From Liolophura sinensis (Eukaryota > Mollusca > Polyplacophora > Chitonida > Chitonidae): a stretch of 64,000 bases of DNA. Position 1 is the first letter of the stretch. The number at the start of each line of letters is the position of its first letter. The notes below the pieces were generated by a model. It was not told the DNA's origin. It saw only the letters and a list, made by a program, of their open reading frames with translations, and did not search any database. The stretch covers positions 8,923,608 to 8,987,607 of the forward strand of contig NC_088299.1 of the NCBI RefSeq assembly GCF_032854445.1, in the 5' to 3' direction. Below, in pieces: positions 30,953 to 42,810 of the stretch. Both the position numbers and the translations under genes were made by a program.

Positions 30953-33077
30953 TATGGATAGCTGTTATCAATAAATGCAAATGCACAAGTACAAAGACTT
31001 TTGCAGATTTGTAACTCCATAACATTTGTAAGGACACCATAATAGTCACAGACAAAAACGTCTGGTCAATATTTCCCTTCGTAACTACTTAACGGAAAAG
31101 AAGTTTCAGAATATATACACAGATTATACATTATTAAACCTAATCTGCTCTAGGCCTATATTGTTAACTTTCTGGCCTGATTCACTGGAAATACAACATT
31201 TTACATGCATAAATTTTGGTTAAGCAACGCTTGCGTTAGATAAAGCTTCTCCAAACTCCTAGAACCTGGACTGTTAAAAGGATATAGAATGTTAAAGGGA
31301 TACAGAATGTTAAAGGGATACAGAATCGACACTGATTGACTGACAGTAGAGATAAGGTTTCATGGGTTAAACCCTGCAGCCTTGATCACGCTTGAATAAA
31401 TATGCCATACCTAAAATTGAGCTTAGGCCAGGCATAGCATGGACTTGCCTATCTTTCACGCCAGCCAATCAGAATCGATTTAGAATCCCTTAAAGTCACT
31501 CATATTCACGTGGTTTGCCAAAAATACCCTCTGGGGTCGAATGTGATGACGAAGCAACTTTTACTTTTCATGTTTTTTTTTTTCAAAGGAAAATCTCATT
31601 TCTGTATGAATCGAATTTGTGGTAAAAGTATTCTTTCACACTTTCGTTTTACACACAGGCCTTTTCACTTCGTCCTTTTTTCTGACAAAATATGGCTGTC
31701 GCACGTAGTTCAGCTTTTTCTTTTCAGGGCATTAATGGAAGATGACAACAACTGTAGGACAAGATATGATGCATGAAAATGGTGCCTATGTATGTGGGAT
31801 CCACGCGGCGAGAAAAAATAATTAGAAACATCAGACTTGCTTTCAAGAGAATTACCTCCATTGTCAATAACACCAACACAATAGCAGAAAACATGTCCTT
31901 GGCGACATTCAATTACATCATAAATAGATATTGACTAAATAACGTGGAGGGTAAAAAGAAATTATACTATATTTTTCGAATTTTGTCAATAAAATCATCC
32001 CTTGGAATATTCATAGTTTTGGAGGTGAAAACAAACCGAATTTAAACTAGGGGAGACAGGCCATAATTAAGATTTTAACATGAAAAATGAAAAATATAGC
32101 TTTTAGGTAAGAGTATATTTCTAGAAAAGTTATCAGGGTGTGTCTAACCTTCAAATATGATAGTTTCATTATCCTGTAGAGTTTTAATCATCAGAAATCG
32201 ACAAAAAATCATCATCTCGCCCATTTAGCTCCATTTTATTTATCCCCTCCTGGTCCTTGTGAGGAACCTGGATGCTCAAACATATAAATAGGTTACTGAC
32301 TGAGCAGGTCTATTCCCTTCTTATTCACAGCATGTGTATACTGAAACGACTACCACTCGTGCACAACCTATAACATATAGCCCCTTATTTTCTGTGATGA
32401 CGCGTTCACACAGCGTTTTGTATGTTTTCTTCCGATCTGACCAGCCATTATCAACATTGCTGATATCAGGTCTACCGGGTGTCCCATAGAATGATAACCA
32501 TGTTCAAATTTGTTATGTCATGGCGTCAAAATAGCTTTTACAGAAAATGAGATGAAAAATAAAGTTATCACGAGAAAGCACGCTGTGGGACATCGGATGT
32601 GTGGGCTCCATCCATTGATGGATTTGTGAGTATTTCTATATCTGGCGAGACCAGTTTCGGTATATTATATACACTGACATGGCTGACATGTCTAAACTCA
32701 TGTCAAGCGTAAACCTCCAAAATGTCAGACATGACGCTTATATTTATATCCAGGACATGCCCAAGAGTACTGTTGTCTTTAATATCCCTCTGACTCTATT
32801 TTGACGATTCCGCCAGTTATTTGGCGATGTTCATAGCTAGATTTATACTAGATGGTTTTGGGGAACGGGTCGTAGTGTAGATCGCTAGGAGACATCAGTT
32901 GCGAATTCAACACCGGCTGTGGACAGGAAATTTACAGATTTCTCCACACCGCAGGTGGGAATTTTGTGACAATAAGCGACCACTTCTCTTCCATCAATAT
33001 CGTGTGCATATCTACACGTCACACGGTAGAATGATAGCCAATGTCTTGCCAAAGGTTGGTGGTTTTACCCATAAAAC
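30953..33077. other. Intergenic; 18-bp repeat, no gene
   Basis: Three tandem units of GTTAAAGGGATACAGAAT at 31272-31326. A minus ORF at 31724-31912 with a hydrophobic stretch and a GTAATT donor is not supported further. Confidence 0.4.
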
Positions 33078-33142
33078 TGACCGCCGTCGTATAAGTGAGA
33101 GGTTATTGAGCATGGCGCTAAACAACAATCAGATAAATACAT
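33078..33142 (+). mobile_element. SINE-A 3' tail remnant
   Basis: GACCGCCGTCGTATAAGTGA followed by TAAACAACAATCAGATAAAT. It may belong to a longer chimeric repeat starting near 32850. Confidence 0.5.
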
Positions 33143-33244
33143 GATTAGTCTCCTGTCTTCCCCATATGGTAGTCCCGTCGTTGTCTGGTGAAGATATTTG
33201 GTACTAAGATAGGAACAAGGATGTGAAAGGATACAATAGTTCCC

Positions 33245-33392
33245 ATTTACGCCGTACTCAAAAATATTTCACTTAAACAACAGCGGACAGCATTATAGTG
33301 GGAGGAAACCGGCCAAAGCCCAGGTGAAACCAACGACCATCAGCAGGCTGCTGCCAGACCTTCCCACTTACTGCAGGAGAGGAAGCCAAGGC
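33245..33392 (-). mobile_element. SINE-A fragment, reverse
   Basis: TTTACGCCGTACTCAAAAAT to GGAGAGGAAGCCAAG; the tail poly-A and tRNA head are missing. Confidence 0.75.
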
Positions 33393-33499
33393 GGCGCCCC
33401 ACCACCTGAAGCTTTCTTATAATCTTTGGCCTTTTTTGTTTGTAAACATACTTTTGTGTGAATAAAGACACAGGCTGTCTTGCATTAGATAAGTGTTTT

Positions 33500-33642
33500 C
33501 ATGATTTATTTATTTCATTGGTGTTTTACGCTGTACTGAAGAATATCTCACTTATATGACGGCGGCCAGCATTATGGTGAGAGGAAACCGGACAGAGCCC
33601 GGGGGATATCCACAACTATCCGCAGGTTGCTGCCAGACCAGT
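33500..33642 (-). mobile_element. SINE-A fragment, reverse
   Basis: ATTTATTTCATTGGTGTTTT to GCAGGTTGCTGCCAGACC. Same orientation as the copy 250 bp to the left. Confidence 0.75.
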
Positions 33643-33756
33643 GTTATCATGAATTGGAATGGATAATTGTTAAGATGGTATTACCTTATGTGTAACTAGA
33701 ACAGAAGAGTAAAAGAGAACTGAAAAAAGAAGAGGCCTTAAAAGTGTGTCTGTAGA

Positions 33757-33855
33757 TGTCATTCACAGCTGTAGTCACTTTCGCCTCTTGAGGTGCACAG
33801 TCTCTAGCACTAAGACCGATTGCCCGCTTTTCCATACCAAGTCCTTGATTTAAAC
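33757..33855 (+). repeat. Low-copy dispersed repeat, matches 42.42 kb
   Basis: CACAGCTGTAGTCACTTTCG through GCACTAAGACCGATTGCCCG parallels ATAGCTATAGTCAGCTTTGC through GCACTGGGACCGATTCCCCG at about 42430-42495. Class unknown. Confidence 0.5.
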
Positions 33856-34162
33856 AAAGAATAAATTAAATTTCAGATACCTACCACCAATCAGATACTG
33901 AAATATGGCGTCCCCATGGTTTTTAACCGAGAAGAACAAGGGCAGACATTCATCAAAGTTCAAAGGTCAACAAAACACTTTTTAAGCCTTTTACGATGGC
34001 CTATACGTATATACCGACATGAAATCCCCACGGCCTACAGAAGGGAGATTTGTCTGTTAGCGACTATAAATTTATCGAAACCATCAGTGGGAATCAGTGG
34101 GAACCCTTCTCCCGCCCAATTTTTGGCCAAGGCTTCGTAGTCTAATGTCAATGGTGAGGGTG

Positions 34163-34405
34163 GGGGTCTCCGTGGCCGAGATGATTAGCGTGCCAGCGCA
34201 TCGCAGTGACCCAGGAGCCTCTCACCAATGCGGTCGCTGTGAGTTTAAGTCCGGTTCATGCTGCCTTCATCTCTTAGAAGGTCTGACAGCTGCCTGCGGA
34301 TGGCCCTGCGTTTCCCCCGGAGTCTGCCCGATTTCCTCTAACCATAATGTTGGCCGTCGTCCTATAAATGAAATCATATAATCTTTAGTACTCCGTAAAA
34401 CACGG
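34163..34405 (+). mobile_element. SINE-A, forward, near full length
   Basis: Head GGGGGTCTCCGTGGCCGAGA, B-box-like GAGTTTAAGTCCGG, tail CTCCGTAAAACACGG. It ends 60 bp from the sulfotransferase stop codon, in the opposite orientation, and probably lies in that gene's 3' UTR or just beyond. Confidence 0.8.
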
Positions 34406-34465
34406 ATGAAATAAGCCTAAGAAAACAATATGGCCCACCTGGTCGTGGTGGGAAATGCACATCTT

Positions 34466-35629
34466 TTAGTTCACCTCAAGGTAGGAAAAGTCAGAGTGCG
34501 TTTTGTTGTTCGTAAACAAATCTTCCAGCTCTATCTCATACCTAAAAATGTCGAAGTCAGGTTTGAAAATCGTCTTGAACCCTTGCAGATCCTCTTGAGA
34601 TACGCTTCTGTAGGCTTCTAGCAGAGCTTCATGCCTATTACGTCTAGCACGCTCGCGATCTGACATTTTGTTCGCCGCCAAAAGAGCATCAGACAAGTCT
34701 TCACCATCAAAATTCGTGATGTGTGCGAATTTTTCTGGCATCTCAATATTTTTGTCTATTATTCCATTTATCTGACACTTTCTCCATACATATTTTATGG
34801 CCATCGAAAGCGGCATACAAGTTTTAATTTTTTGACTAGAAGAGTTTAAATTAGTGACGATGTCCATGACGGTATCTTCGTCTACCCCACCACGGGAAGA
34901 ATTGAATTCTACTGTATCGCTGATGCCTGTAACCTTTATAACATACTCGGCGTCTTCGAGAAAGTGCTCCATTTTGCCGATGATGTCATATCTGACTTGA
35001 CATGGCCTGCAGTGGTCATACATCGGTACAAAGTGTCCATCTCTGCCGTCTCCTGTTTTCAAAGCGTAAATAACAAATTTTAAAAACTGTCTAAATGAGA
35101 TATAAGGGGCACAACTGCTTTCGTTGTTGCTCACTCTCTTGTCTCCCATATTGAATATTTTCACCCTCAAGGCAAAATAAGCGTAATTTGGACTGAACAG
35201 CTTATCGATATAACACGAAAACAGTCTGGAATAGGGATCTCTCACAAAGAGGAACTTCGTGTAAGAAGACACGATATCCAGAATCTCGTCAAATCTCATG
35301 CCACGGAATGTTTGAAGACGATGACTATGCGCCATGTGTCCTGGGATGTCATACGGGTTCTTCTGGGATCTTAATCCCGTAGAAATCTGAAGAACTCGCT
35401 TCCAAAATGTACAACCAACCTTCTCTATCCCACAGTAGATCGCTTTGTGTTTGTGGTCCACGAAGAAATGATCTCTTACTACAACTTCTTGATTGCTGCC
35501 CTTGATGCTGCTAATGTTAGGGTTAGAACAGGTTGAGACAAGGTGATCGCGCCTGCCTCGATACACGTTGCCGAGTTTGTGTACAGGTTGTCTTCCCTCG
35601 ATGAATCGCAAATCTCTCTGTAAAGGTAT
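34466..35629 (-). CDS. Carbohydrate sulfotransferase (HNK-1/chondroitin type), catalytic exon
   Basis: One exon of about 387 codons encodes a Sulfotransfer_2-type domain. The 5'-phosphosulfate-binding loop is KVGCTFWKRVL, near residue 71 of the exon. The 3'-phosphate-binding loop FVRDPYSRLFSCYIDKLF lies about 70 residues later. Downstream YDIIGKMEHFLEDAEYV is the segment typical of chondroitin 4-O- and HNK-1 sulfotransferases. The enzyme would transfer sulfate from PAPS to glycan in the Golgi lumen. The frame has no ATG at its start and is preceded by TATATTCCAG (acceptor ending at 35630), so it is a 3' exon starting at 35629. Missing upstream is the short cytoplasmic tail and signal anchor; a fitting exon lies at 38644-38774, and a 34-bp exon at 36128-36095 is possible. 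The specific acceptor sugar cannot be told. Confidence 0.88.
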   Translation of the reverse strand: MPLQRDLRFIEGRQPVHKLGNVYRGRRDHLVSTCSNPNISSIKGSNQEVVVRDHFFVDHKHKAIYCGIEKVGCTFWKRVLQISTGLRSQKNPYDIPGHMAHSHRLQTFRGMRFDEILDIVSSYTKFLFVRDPYSRLFSCYIDKLFSPNYAYFALRVKIFNMGDKRVSNNESSCAPYISFRQFLKFVIYALKTGDGRDGHFVPMYDHCRPCQVRYDIIGKMEHFLEDAEYVIKVTGISDTVEFNSSRGGVDEDTVMDIVTNLNSSSQKIKTCMPLSMAIKYVWRKCQINGIIDKNIEMPEKFAHITNFDGEDLSDALLAANKMSDRERARRNRHEALLEAYRSVSQEDLQGFKTIFKPDFDIFRYEIELEDLFTNNKTHSDFSYLEVN

Positions 35630-35889
35630 CTGGAATATAGAACGGCCGATTGATTAATTAACTACTGATTGAGTGTTTAGCGTCAAGCACAAGAAGATAT
35701 GACAGAGGTTAGGTTCATGGGTGGAAGAAACTGGAGTGTTGGGTCAGTAATCACTGACCTTCGCCAAATACCAGGCAACCTTTCTGGTCTAAAGCGACTG
35801 CGAAAGCTGAGTTTGAACACACGACATCATGGGTCGGATAATGATGGAAGAAAAAGCTGGGAGTCAATGCTACCATCTAGACTAGAGAG

Positions 35890-35998
35890 CCCTCTGAGCA
35901 AAACCGACGACTATCAGCAGGCTGCTGAAGACCTTCCCACTTACGACCGGAGAGGAAGCCAGCATGAGAGAACGGCATAAAACACCAATCAAATGAAT
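35890..35998. mobile_element. Rearranged SINE-A remnant (reverse body joined to forward tail)
   Basis: AACCGACGACTATCAGCAGG to GAGGAAGCCAGCATGAG is reverse-orientation body, but it runs directly into ACGGCATAAAACACCAATC, the forward-orientation tail. This joins two opposite pieces of the same family. Lies in the sulfotransferase intron. Confidence 0.6.
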
Positions 35999-36239
35999 GT
36001 ATATGCAAGCATCAATGTTTGCTTACTCAAGTGATTTGACAGAATCTACAGATGTGTCATTTAAGTTATTGGGATTACGAACATGGCAGCTTACCTGTGG
36101 TAAGTCGCTTTTGGACTGAATCTTACAGCTGTGAGCATATTTAAGCGAACGCTTTCAACATGACGCTTTTAACTATCGCCCTTTCATTAACATTCATTTG
36201 GTCACAAGCCGATTACATGACTGATGAAATCAGTTTCGG

Positions 36240-36398
36240 CTTCCTTTCATGGCTGTCATTTATCGATATCGCTAATTCATATATCAATATTGCTAGTTCA
36301 TTTATCGATATCGATGAATGCCACTATTTTTCGATATCGATAAATGCCACTATTTATCGATATCGATAAATGTCACTATTTATCGATGTCGATATCTT
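36240..36398. repeat. TATCGATATCGA tandem repeat
   Basis: About five units of 24 to 27 bp built on TTATCGATATCGATAAATG plus CCACTA. Each unit is partly palindromic. It overlaps a short plus ORF (36160-36369) and lies in the sulfotransferase intron. Confidence 0.75.
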
Positions 36399-36774
36399 TC
36401 GAGTAAGTGTTAAATTTGCTCCTCATATACAAGTAAAACACCAATCAAATACACAACAATCCCTACGACAGGTGTCAACACGAAGACAGCGAATAGATCG
36501 GTGGGAATCTCTGCTTGAGACTGAACCAACGAATACCACTTGGATACGGAAAATTCCACAACTCTTAACTCTTACCTGACACACCTTACCCAAATGACCT
36601 GAAAGAAAACAAACAACCATGTATAGTTTGAGAAATACCCACGCAAGCGGAGATAAGCAACCAAGTTAAATACACACCATTGCATTTTCTTCTACCATTT
36701 ATTGTAAAACTTTGCTCTTACACGTCTATATAAAAATATTCCTCGCTTATCGTTCAGCACCATGAGGTTAAATC

Positions 36775-36985
36775 AAGGAAACAGGGCTAGTTGACACAGT
36801 GTCAGTATAATGTGACTGGGTGGAGTGTCATATCTGGTGTCTTCTGCATGATACGTCTGTGGAGGCGGCAACTTGGCGATATGGAATCGCCCAGCCACAA
36901 GAGACACAGTACATGAACACACCAAATGACACTTCATCGCCATATGACTGAAAAATGGTTCAGTACAACGTATTAACCGAAGCAT
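36775..36985 (+). mobile_element. SINE-B, forward, diverged
   Basis: GTTGACACAGTGTCAGTATA, GGTGGAGTGTCATATCTGGT, gccatatgactgaaaaatgg and GTACAACGTATTAACCGAAG. Shares the GTGTCA-TCTGGTGTCTT block with the copy near 46.6 kb. Confidence 0.6.
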
Positions 36986-37044
36986 GTGTAAAAATACTCT
37001 GTGCGTTAATTGTCGGTCTCCTATAGGGACCAGATTGCGTAGGC

Positions 37045-37110
37045 GACCCTACAACCCCCCCCCCCCAATACCCCCCCGCACCCACCCACTCACCCACCCC
37101 CACCATGATC
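37045..37110 (+). repeat. C-rich low-complexity tract
   Basis: Runs of C (11, 8, then CCCACCCACTCACCCACCCC). On the minus strand this is a G-run tract able to form a quadruplex. Confidence 0.8.
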
Positions 37111-37779
37111 CGGCTTATAGTCACAAAAACCCACGGAGAGCGAAAACGGATAAATCCTCAAATTCTTTGCTCAAAGCGAAAACGGATGAATCCACAAATT
37201 CTTTGCTCAAAAGCGTACGTGTACATGTACTTCCTTAATTATAAATAGCTATCAGGCGTATTTCTCTCTGCCTGTGACTGATCTAGATTGCCTACAAGCA
37301 TGTTTGATAGTCCGAGACCGGTTTAGATAGTTGACATGTTCATATGATATATTAAAGGAGAAGAGGACATAAAAATGATTTGCAAGTATGGTCTTTAATT
37401 TTTTTTTTCGATTTTTTCTTTCAGGAGAAAGAAAATAATTTTTGTTTAGCGGGTATTTCGGACCACCTCTTTTAATATATAATCTTTGCCTAATAATCTC
37501 CTAAATAAGGATGTAATGCTGTTCTAATAAATTTATTTGAGTGTAAATTTGTTTATATCTATAAACATGCATTTAATAAAAATTAAGATAATATTTATTA
37601 ATATATTAAAACATATTAAAATGATTAAAACTCATATTGAACACATGTATTAGCTGGAAAGAAAAATCCAAAAAAATATTTAAGCTTTTCACATTCTTTC
37701 GTCTGAACTTCATATAATTTTCATGTTTTCTGCACCTTTAACACTATAGATCGTTGTAAGTTGCCACGTCGAATAGGAC
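37111..37779. other. Intronic/intergenic, no gene seen
   Basis: AT-rich. A short direct duplication, CGAAAACGGATRAATCC followed by CAAATTCTTTGCTCAAA, occurs at about 37141-37212. Confidence 0.45.
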
Positions 37780-38510
37780 TGTGGAATGCAGAGGTGTCGG
37801 TTTGACATCACGATGTACACCATTACCATTCAGATCTAATTGTTGGATTGGCTCCATCATGTAAATCGCTGACTTGCAGAGCTGGCAGTTCAACACTTCG
37901 TATAGATTACATAAATGTAGACCTTGCGACTTAACATCATGGTATGAAACACTTATGTATAGGGTTTCTGGTTTGACGTCATGGTATAAATCATCGCATA
38001 ATGGCAGGCATATACAGCTTGGCTGCGTGGTTTAAATAGCTACAGTGACACCACACCATCGCGCACATATAGGCACACAGAACTGGTATTGGCGTTGTCG
38101 TATACAGGGCTGGTTGTTTGACACCATGATATAGATGCTTGACAGGCTGATGGTCTACACAGTTAGCTTGAAGAACTAGTTTTGACAACATGACATATAT
38201 AGTTGACTTGTAGGCATGCACTTGAGTCATAAATTGGAAGTGCTTTAATAAACCAAACTCAAAACCCGGAAAGAATTCAAATTGTGGTTGGTACATTGTT
38301 CTGCAGTAAATACTTGTAACCAGTGCACAAATTTTAAACTTCCCAGTACAAAATGTTTTAATTATAGTTGTGCTAGTACTTGGCTTAATTCAGTTGACAA
38401 ATATTGGCCAAGTGTTTTGAAACAAAGCTCCAGACAGTTACTTTGCACAGATGATGGTTTAACATCATGGTACAGATCACTGACAGCTACTATAGTCTGA
38501 CACCATATTA
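37780..38510. repeat. Decayed long-period repeat, GACATCATGGTATA motif
   Basis: The motif GGTTTGACRTCATGGTATA and variants recur near 37798, 37930, 37970, 38117, 38180, 38456 and 38500, with intervening GCTGACTTGC-type segments. Period varies (50 to 150 bp), so it is a heavily diverged minisatellite. Lies between the proposed sulfotransferase exons. Confidence 0.5.
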
Positions 38511-38643
38511 TGATAAGTATGTGTTAAAGTAGGATGAAACAGCTTCCGGTATGACATATCACAGTTGTTATGTAATGAAGATGTTGATTCTGAGACGCTA
38601 AAGGGATTGCTCGCGGTTCGAGAATGGTTTCTTGAATATTTAC

Positions 38644-38774
38644 AATAAAAATTGATAGCACACCTGTTGATACTGTCATAAAGAGAACAGTGCAAATGGA
38701 GGTAATCGCAAGGGCCACCCAAACAACCAGGATTCGTCCACGACCACGACGAATTTCCGTGCACATTTTGGTAC
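38644..38774 (-). CDS. Likely signal-anchor exon of the sulfotransferase gene
   Basis: Acceptor TTCTTACAG ends at 38775; the ATG at 38766 opens MCTEIRRGRGR, then a strong hydrophobic segment (ILVVWVALAITSICTVLFM), the classic basic tail plus signal anchor of Golgi type II enzymes. A donor at 38643 (ATT|GTAAAT) leaves phase 0, which matches the phase-0 start of the catalytic exon at 35629. Other donors (GTGTGC near 38666, GTGATA near 38560) are possible. Strand, order and topology fit the sulfotransferase; linkage is inferred and not proven. Confidence 0.5.
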
Positions 38775-39246
38775 CTGTAAGAAGAAAATAACTTTAAATA
38801 ATAAAATAAACTGAAAACTTATGGAAGGCCGGACGCGTCCATGCTCTCTGTTATATATTATTTGCTCCTGCCAAACAGTGTGTAAGTGAGAGACCGGCTT
38901 TGGTTTCGGTTTCCAAGACGGATGATCACTTAGTCTTGGCAAATCGACCAAGGTGACAAAAGACAGCTTCGACTGGATGGTCGTCTATCTTGAACATCTC
39001 AACCACAAGTAGTAACCGCAACGTATATTCTGAAACTATATACCTGTGTATAGGGACTCAGTTAGCGACAGCTATATTATGTCAGTGTGCAATACCTATA
39101 GGGACCGCCTGATCAGTAATTGCTGCGTATTGTTAGCATATGCACGAAATGTTTGTAGGAGTCAAGTCGGTGACTGTTTCGCCTGGCTGGAACTGAGAAC
39201 CAAAGGGGCCTACTCAACAAGGGTTATCCTTATCTCTATATGCAAT

Positions 39247-39508
39247 TGGGGGAGGGGGGATGGGGGTGGGGGGTGCGCTAGCGCAGCGTAATGACTCAGG
39301 AGCCTCTCACCAATGTGTTGGCTGTGAGTTCAAGTCCAGCTCATGTTGGCTTCCTCTCCGGCCGTACGTGGGAAGGTCTTCAGCAACCTCCGGATGGTCG
39401 TGGGTTTCCCCCGGGCTCTGCCCGGTTTCCACCCACCATTATGCTGACCGCCGTCGTATCAGTGAAATATTCTTGAGTACGGCGTAAAACACCAATCAAA
39501 TGAATAAA
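39247..39508 (+). mobile_element. SINE-A, forward, with target duplication and G-rich head
   Basis: Flanked by direct repeats TCTATATGCAAT at 39235-39246 and 39509-39520. The tRNA-like head has been replaced by a G-rich run (39248-39274) before gtgcgctagcgcagcgtaatg; body and ACGGCGTAAAACACCAATC tail are intact. Confidence 0.88.
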
Positions 39509-42500
39509 TCTATATGCAATAGGCCAACCACTTGTAACCCAGTATTCTGACGCCTCTGTGTAGGTCTACAATAATGGAATAATGATTGCTGAATATGTGA
39601 ACCGAGAGATCCGGGTTGAATCTGAAACTGTCTTCAAGCAGGCAAGCGCTCTATCCTATAACACAAGATTTTCGCAGTGGGGTACTACATGTGCAGCGTA
39701 TGCTTATAGTACTTATAGTGAAAGATATGACTGCCAATGATGTTTGTATTGTGTCTACACCATTTATGTCGTTTTTATGAGCCCCCCCCTCCCCGCTAGG
39801 TTATATGACCATAGTTAAAGATGGTAGCAAACAACGAAGTAAGGATATTCGTAAGGACATAAGGGACTGTATATAAAAATATGTTTAATAATTTTATAAT
39901 GTCCAAATCGCAAGATTGGCTTAATGGCCCATTTTTTTATATACTGATTCAATGCATTCGTTTTTTTTTACCCCAAACTTCTTTGATATCTATTCATGCA
40001 ATAGTAATAAATGCGTGTAACAAAAGTTATAAAACAGCTAATCTGACGTTATACCCAATTACGGTGAGATAATATAGGTGTAATGAAAAAATATTATACC
40101 AAAACATTACCCCAAAAATATAAAATGTCAGATTAACTGTTTTACAATTATGTCTACATATGTATACTTAAAACTACATAGATATACAGACTTATCCCCC
40201 TCCCCCCTCCCCCAACAGTTTAAAGTGACACAATATGTATATATATATTTGCCATATGTCAAAGTATGACTCACGAAGTCAAAGTGCAATCTAAACGTTT
40301 ACTGCGATATAAAGAGCTTTAAAAATCATGTTAATCAACTGTAAATGACAGCAAATGGAATACAGTAGACAGATAATCATTCAAGCAGCGATGGCACTCC
40401 AGGCCAAATACACTTTATTCGTCGCTTCACATATAATACAGATTGACTTAGAAATAAACAAGAGTCGATACACGTAACGAAATAATTGATAAATCTTTAT
40501 TCAAATTGTAAATGATATTGTTTCTGCAAGCAATTAAAGAAAAATTGTTCACGATCAATGGGGACCCGTCAGAACGTGGAACAGTCATATCTGAAACCAC
40601 TGTTATGGCGTGAAACTTTGTCTTTTACTGGTATGACGTCAAGTTAGACTTTATTATTATGTGAAATTATGTGAAGTGTTTTCAATTTTAAATAGCTAGG
40701 GTGAGTAGCCTATGACCCAGATTAGAAAAAAGGCTGTCCTTTAGGAGACGGACAAACACACAGATCGACTCACAGAGCTGCTTAATTTGTCGCCAAGCTG
40801 GATTCGAATACGCGACCCTATATTCTATTTGGTCACAGGCTTCTGTTTTGAACGCCGACAATCTTTATCTTAATATGGTTACAAGTATAAAATGGGTGAA
40901 TATACGACGAAGTCGGTCCTGTAACGGTAATAGTTCTGTATGTACTTGCTTTCATGTCCAGCAATTGCAGTAGAGTAGCAGCAGAGAATGATGTATCTTA
41001 CATAATTAAGAATCGTTTTCTTCACACGAGAAATACTTACCAATCCCATTAATTTCAAAGCGCACGGTTAAGATTTGAGAAAATCTTCTGTCTAGTTCAG
41101 TGGTAGGTTTTGATGCCCTGAAATCCTACAATTTATGCTTGTTCGTGTGACAGTGATAACCCATATGCTGCCTCACCAGGTGAACAGAAAATACCACGGC
41201 TTAAGTAATCCTCTGCCTTCCACGAGAGAACAGTAACGATTGAAAAAAATCCTAAATTTATATAAAGAAAATTATGATTAACCCAATGACAGCCCGATCC
41301 AAACGTATTGATTAAATCTTTATTGTATATTGCTGTGCCACTCATGAAGTTTGTCCACGTCAAAAAGTCCAACAATCACACCGGAGCCATGGGGCTTTTG
41401 AACCAAATTCAATCGATATTCATATTGTGTTGGCACTTTACATACTTTGTTCGCATATAGTATCACAGCATAACAAAGAAACTCGGTTTAAACAACTGCG
41501 GCCCTTTTGAGCATCACTGCCTATTCACATTCGTCCTGTATGATGGTGACCTGTCTACAGGTTGGCCCATATACAGTGGATATTTCAGTGAATGGCCGGC
41601 TTTGGACAGGGAATCACCTGAGCACCTGGGTACAACGTATGAGTAGCGCTTATGTCGAAAAGTTTGACAAAACCTTACGATCGCTGGAGGCGTGGGATCA
41701 AATTCAGTTTCGGAGCGCGTAGGTGACTATGACTTAGCAACGTGACTGTCATGTGACCTGTTCATGATGACGGCGCCCTTGTGCACGATGCGCGGATGTA
41801 ATGGATATAAAGTCTAATATACCTTTAAGATTCCTTTTTCTTTTCAAACTTTAACGGTTCTTGGAAAATTTTCCTTTCGTTCCAACTTTTCACTTGATAC
41901 CCCATTTAGTGAAAGGATAGACAAATTTAATAATCATGACTAATGTGATGCAAACACGCGTAGATCGACGGAACTGGACACAACTGGACGTTTCGAGACG
42001 CAGAAAAGTTTAACATGTTAACATGTGCGGTAAGGCGGAGAATCGGTCCCAGAGAGGTACGATAAGAAAGTGCAAATTTCAGAAAGTATAAGCTGTGATA
42101 TTAAGTAATGTATGGCAACTATAGCGGCATCATAGCTATCATTAACATCGACATGTTATGCATAGAGGAATATAAGGCTGAAAGTTACATTTGTTATGTA
42201 TTCATTTAACTGATTGGTGTATAACTGTGGGCTCAAGAATTTTTTCAGGGCGTTACATTTGTAGTGCAGTGATTTTCATAACTTTGGAGTTTTTAATGCA
42301 AAAAAAATATATTTCAGTGTCACTGGAACCGTGCATGTTTGGAGCTTTATAATCCGCATTCTTGCCATATAACAGGGTAGGACGAGTAAAACAGAACTGA
42401 ATACATGTTGCCTGGCGAGCTGTCACTCATAGCTATAGTCAGCTTTGCCACTAGGGGTCCACAGTTTCTTGCACTGGGACCGATTCCCCGCCTTATCTTA

Positions 42501-42798
42501 CCAGGTCTAACATTAGTTAATGAGGAACTCAGTGTAGGTAACTTTTCTCGTCTCAACGAGGCAGTTCCTTCTGTCATGTACGTCGCGTTTAACTTCTCAG
42601 AAGTCTAAACCTGAAGATGAGTAGATAAATTCTGCACTGCGAACCCCCCGCTGTTTTCCTAATAGGCCCTTATCCACTAGACTGGCACGGATTTCATGCG
42701 AGTCATATAGCCTACTTGGCTATGTAAGGTTAGTTTCTACACAGGCAACAGGCACAGGTACTCGCCATCCTGGCCATCAACGTTCAGTCAATCCACGT
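39509..42798. other. Intergenic, no gene seen
   Basis: AT-rich, ORFs short. A tRNA-like B-box on the minus strand (GGTCGCGTATTCGAATCC near 40801-40818) suggests a further decayed SINE at about 40730-40870. The low-copy repeat matching 33.76 kb lies at 42415-42510. Confidence 0.4.
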
Positions 42799-42810
42799 TG
42801 ATTAAATATA

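Noticed and set aside
34097-34381. Plus ORF of 94 codons
   Set aside because: Translation through a SINE-A copy; similar ORFs appear in most forward and reverse SINE copies.
36160-36369. Plus-strand ORF with a signal-peptide-like start (MTLLTIALSLTFIWS)
   Set aside because: After about 30 codons it is simply translation of the TATCGATATCGA tandem; no splice framing or homologue visible. Sits inside the sulfotransferase intron.
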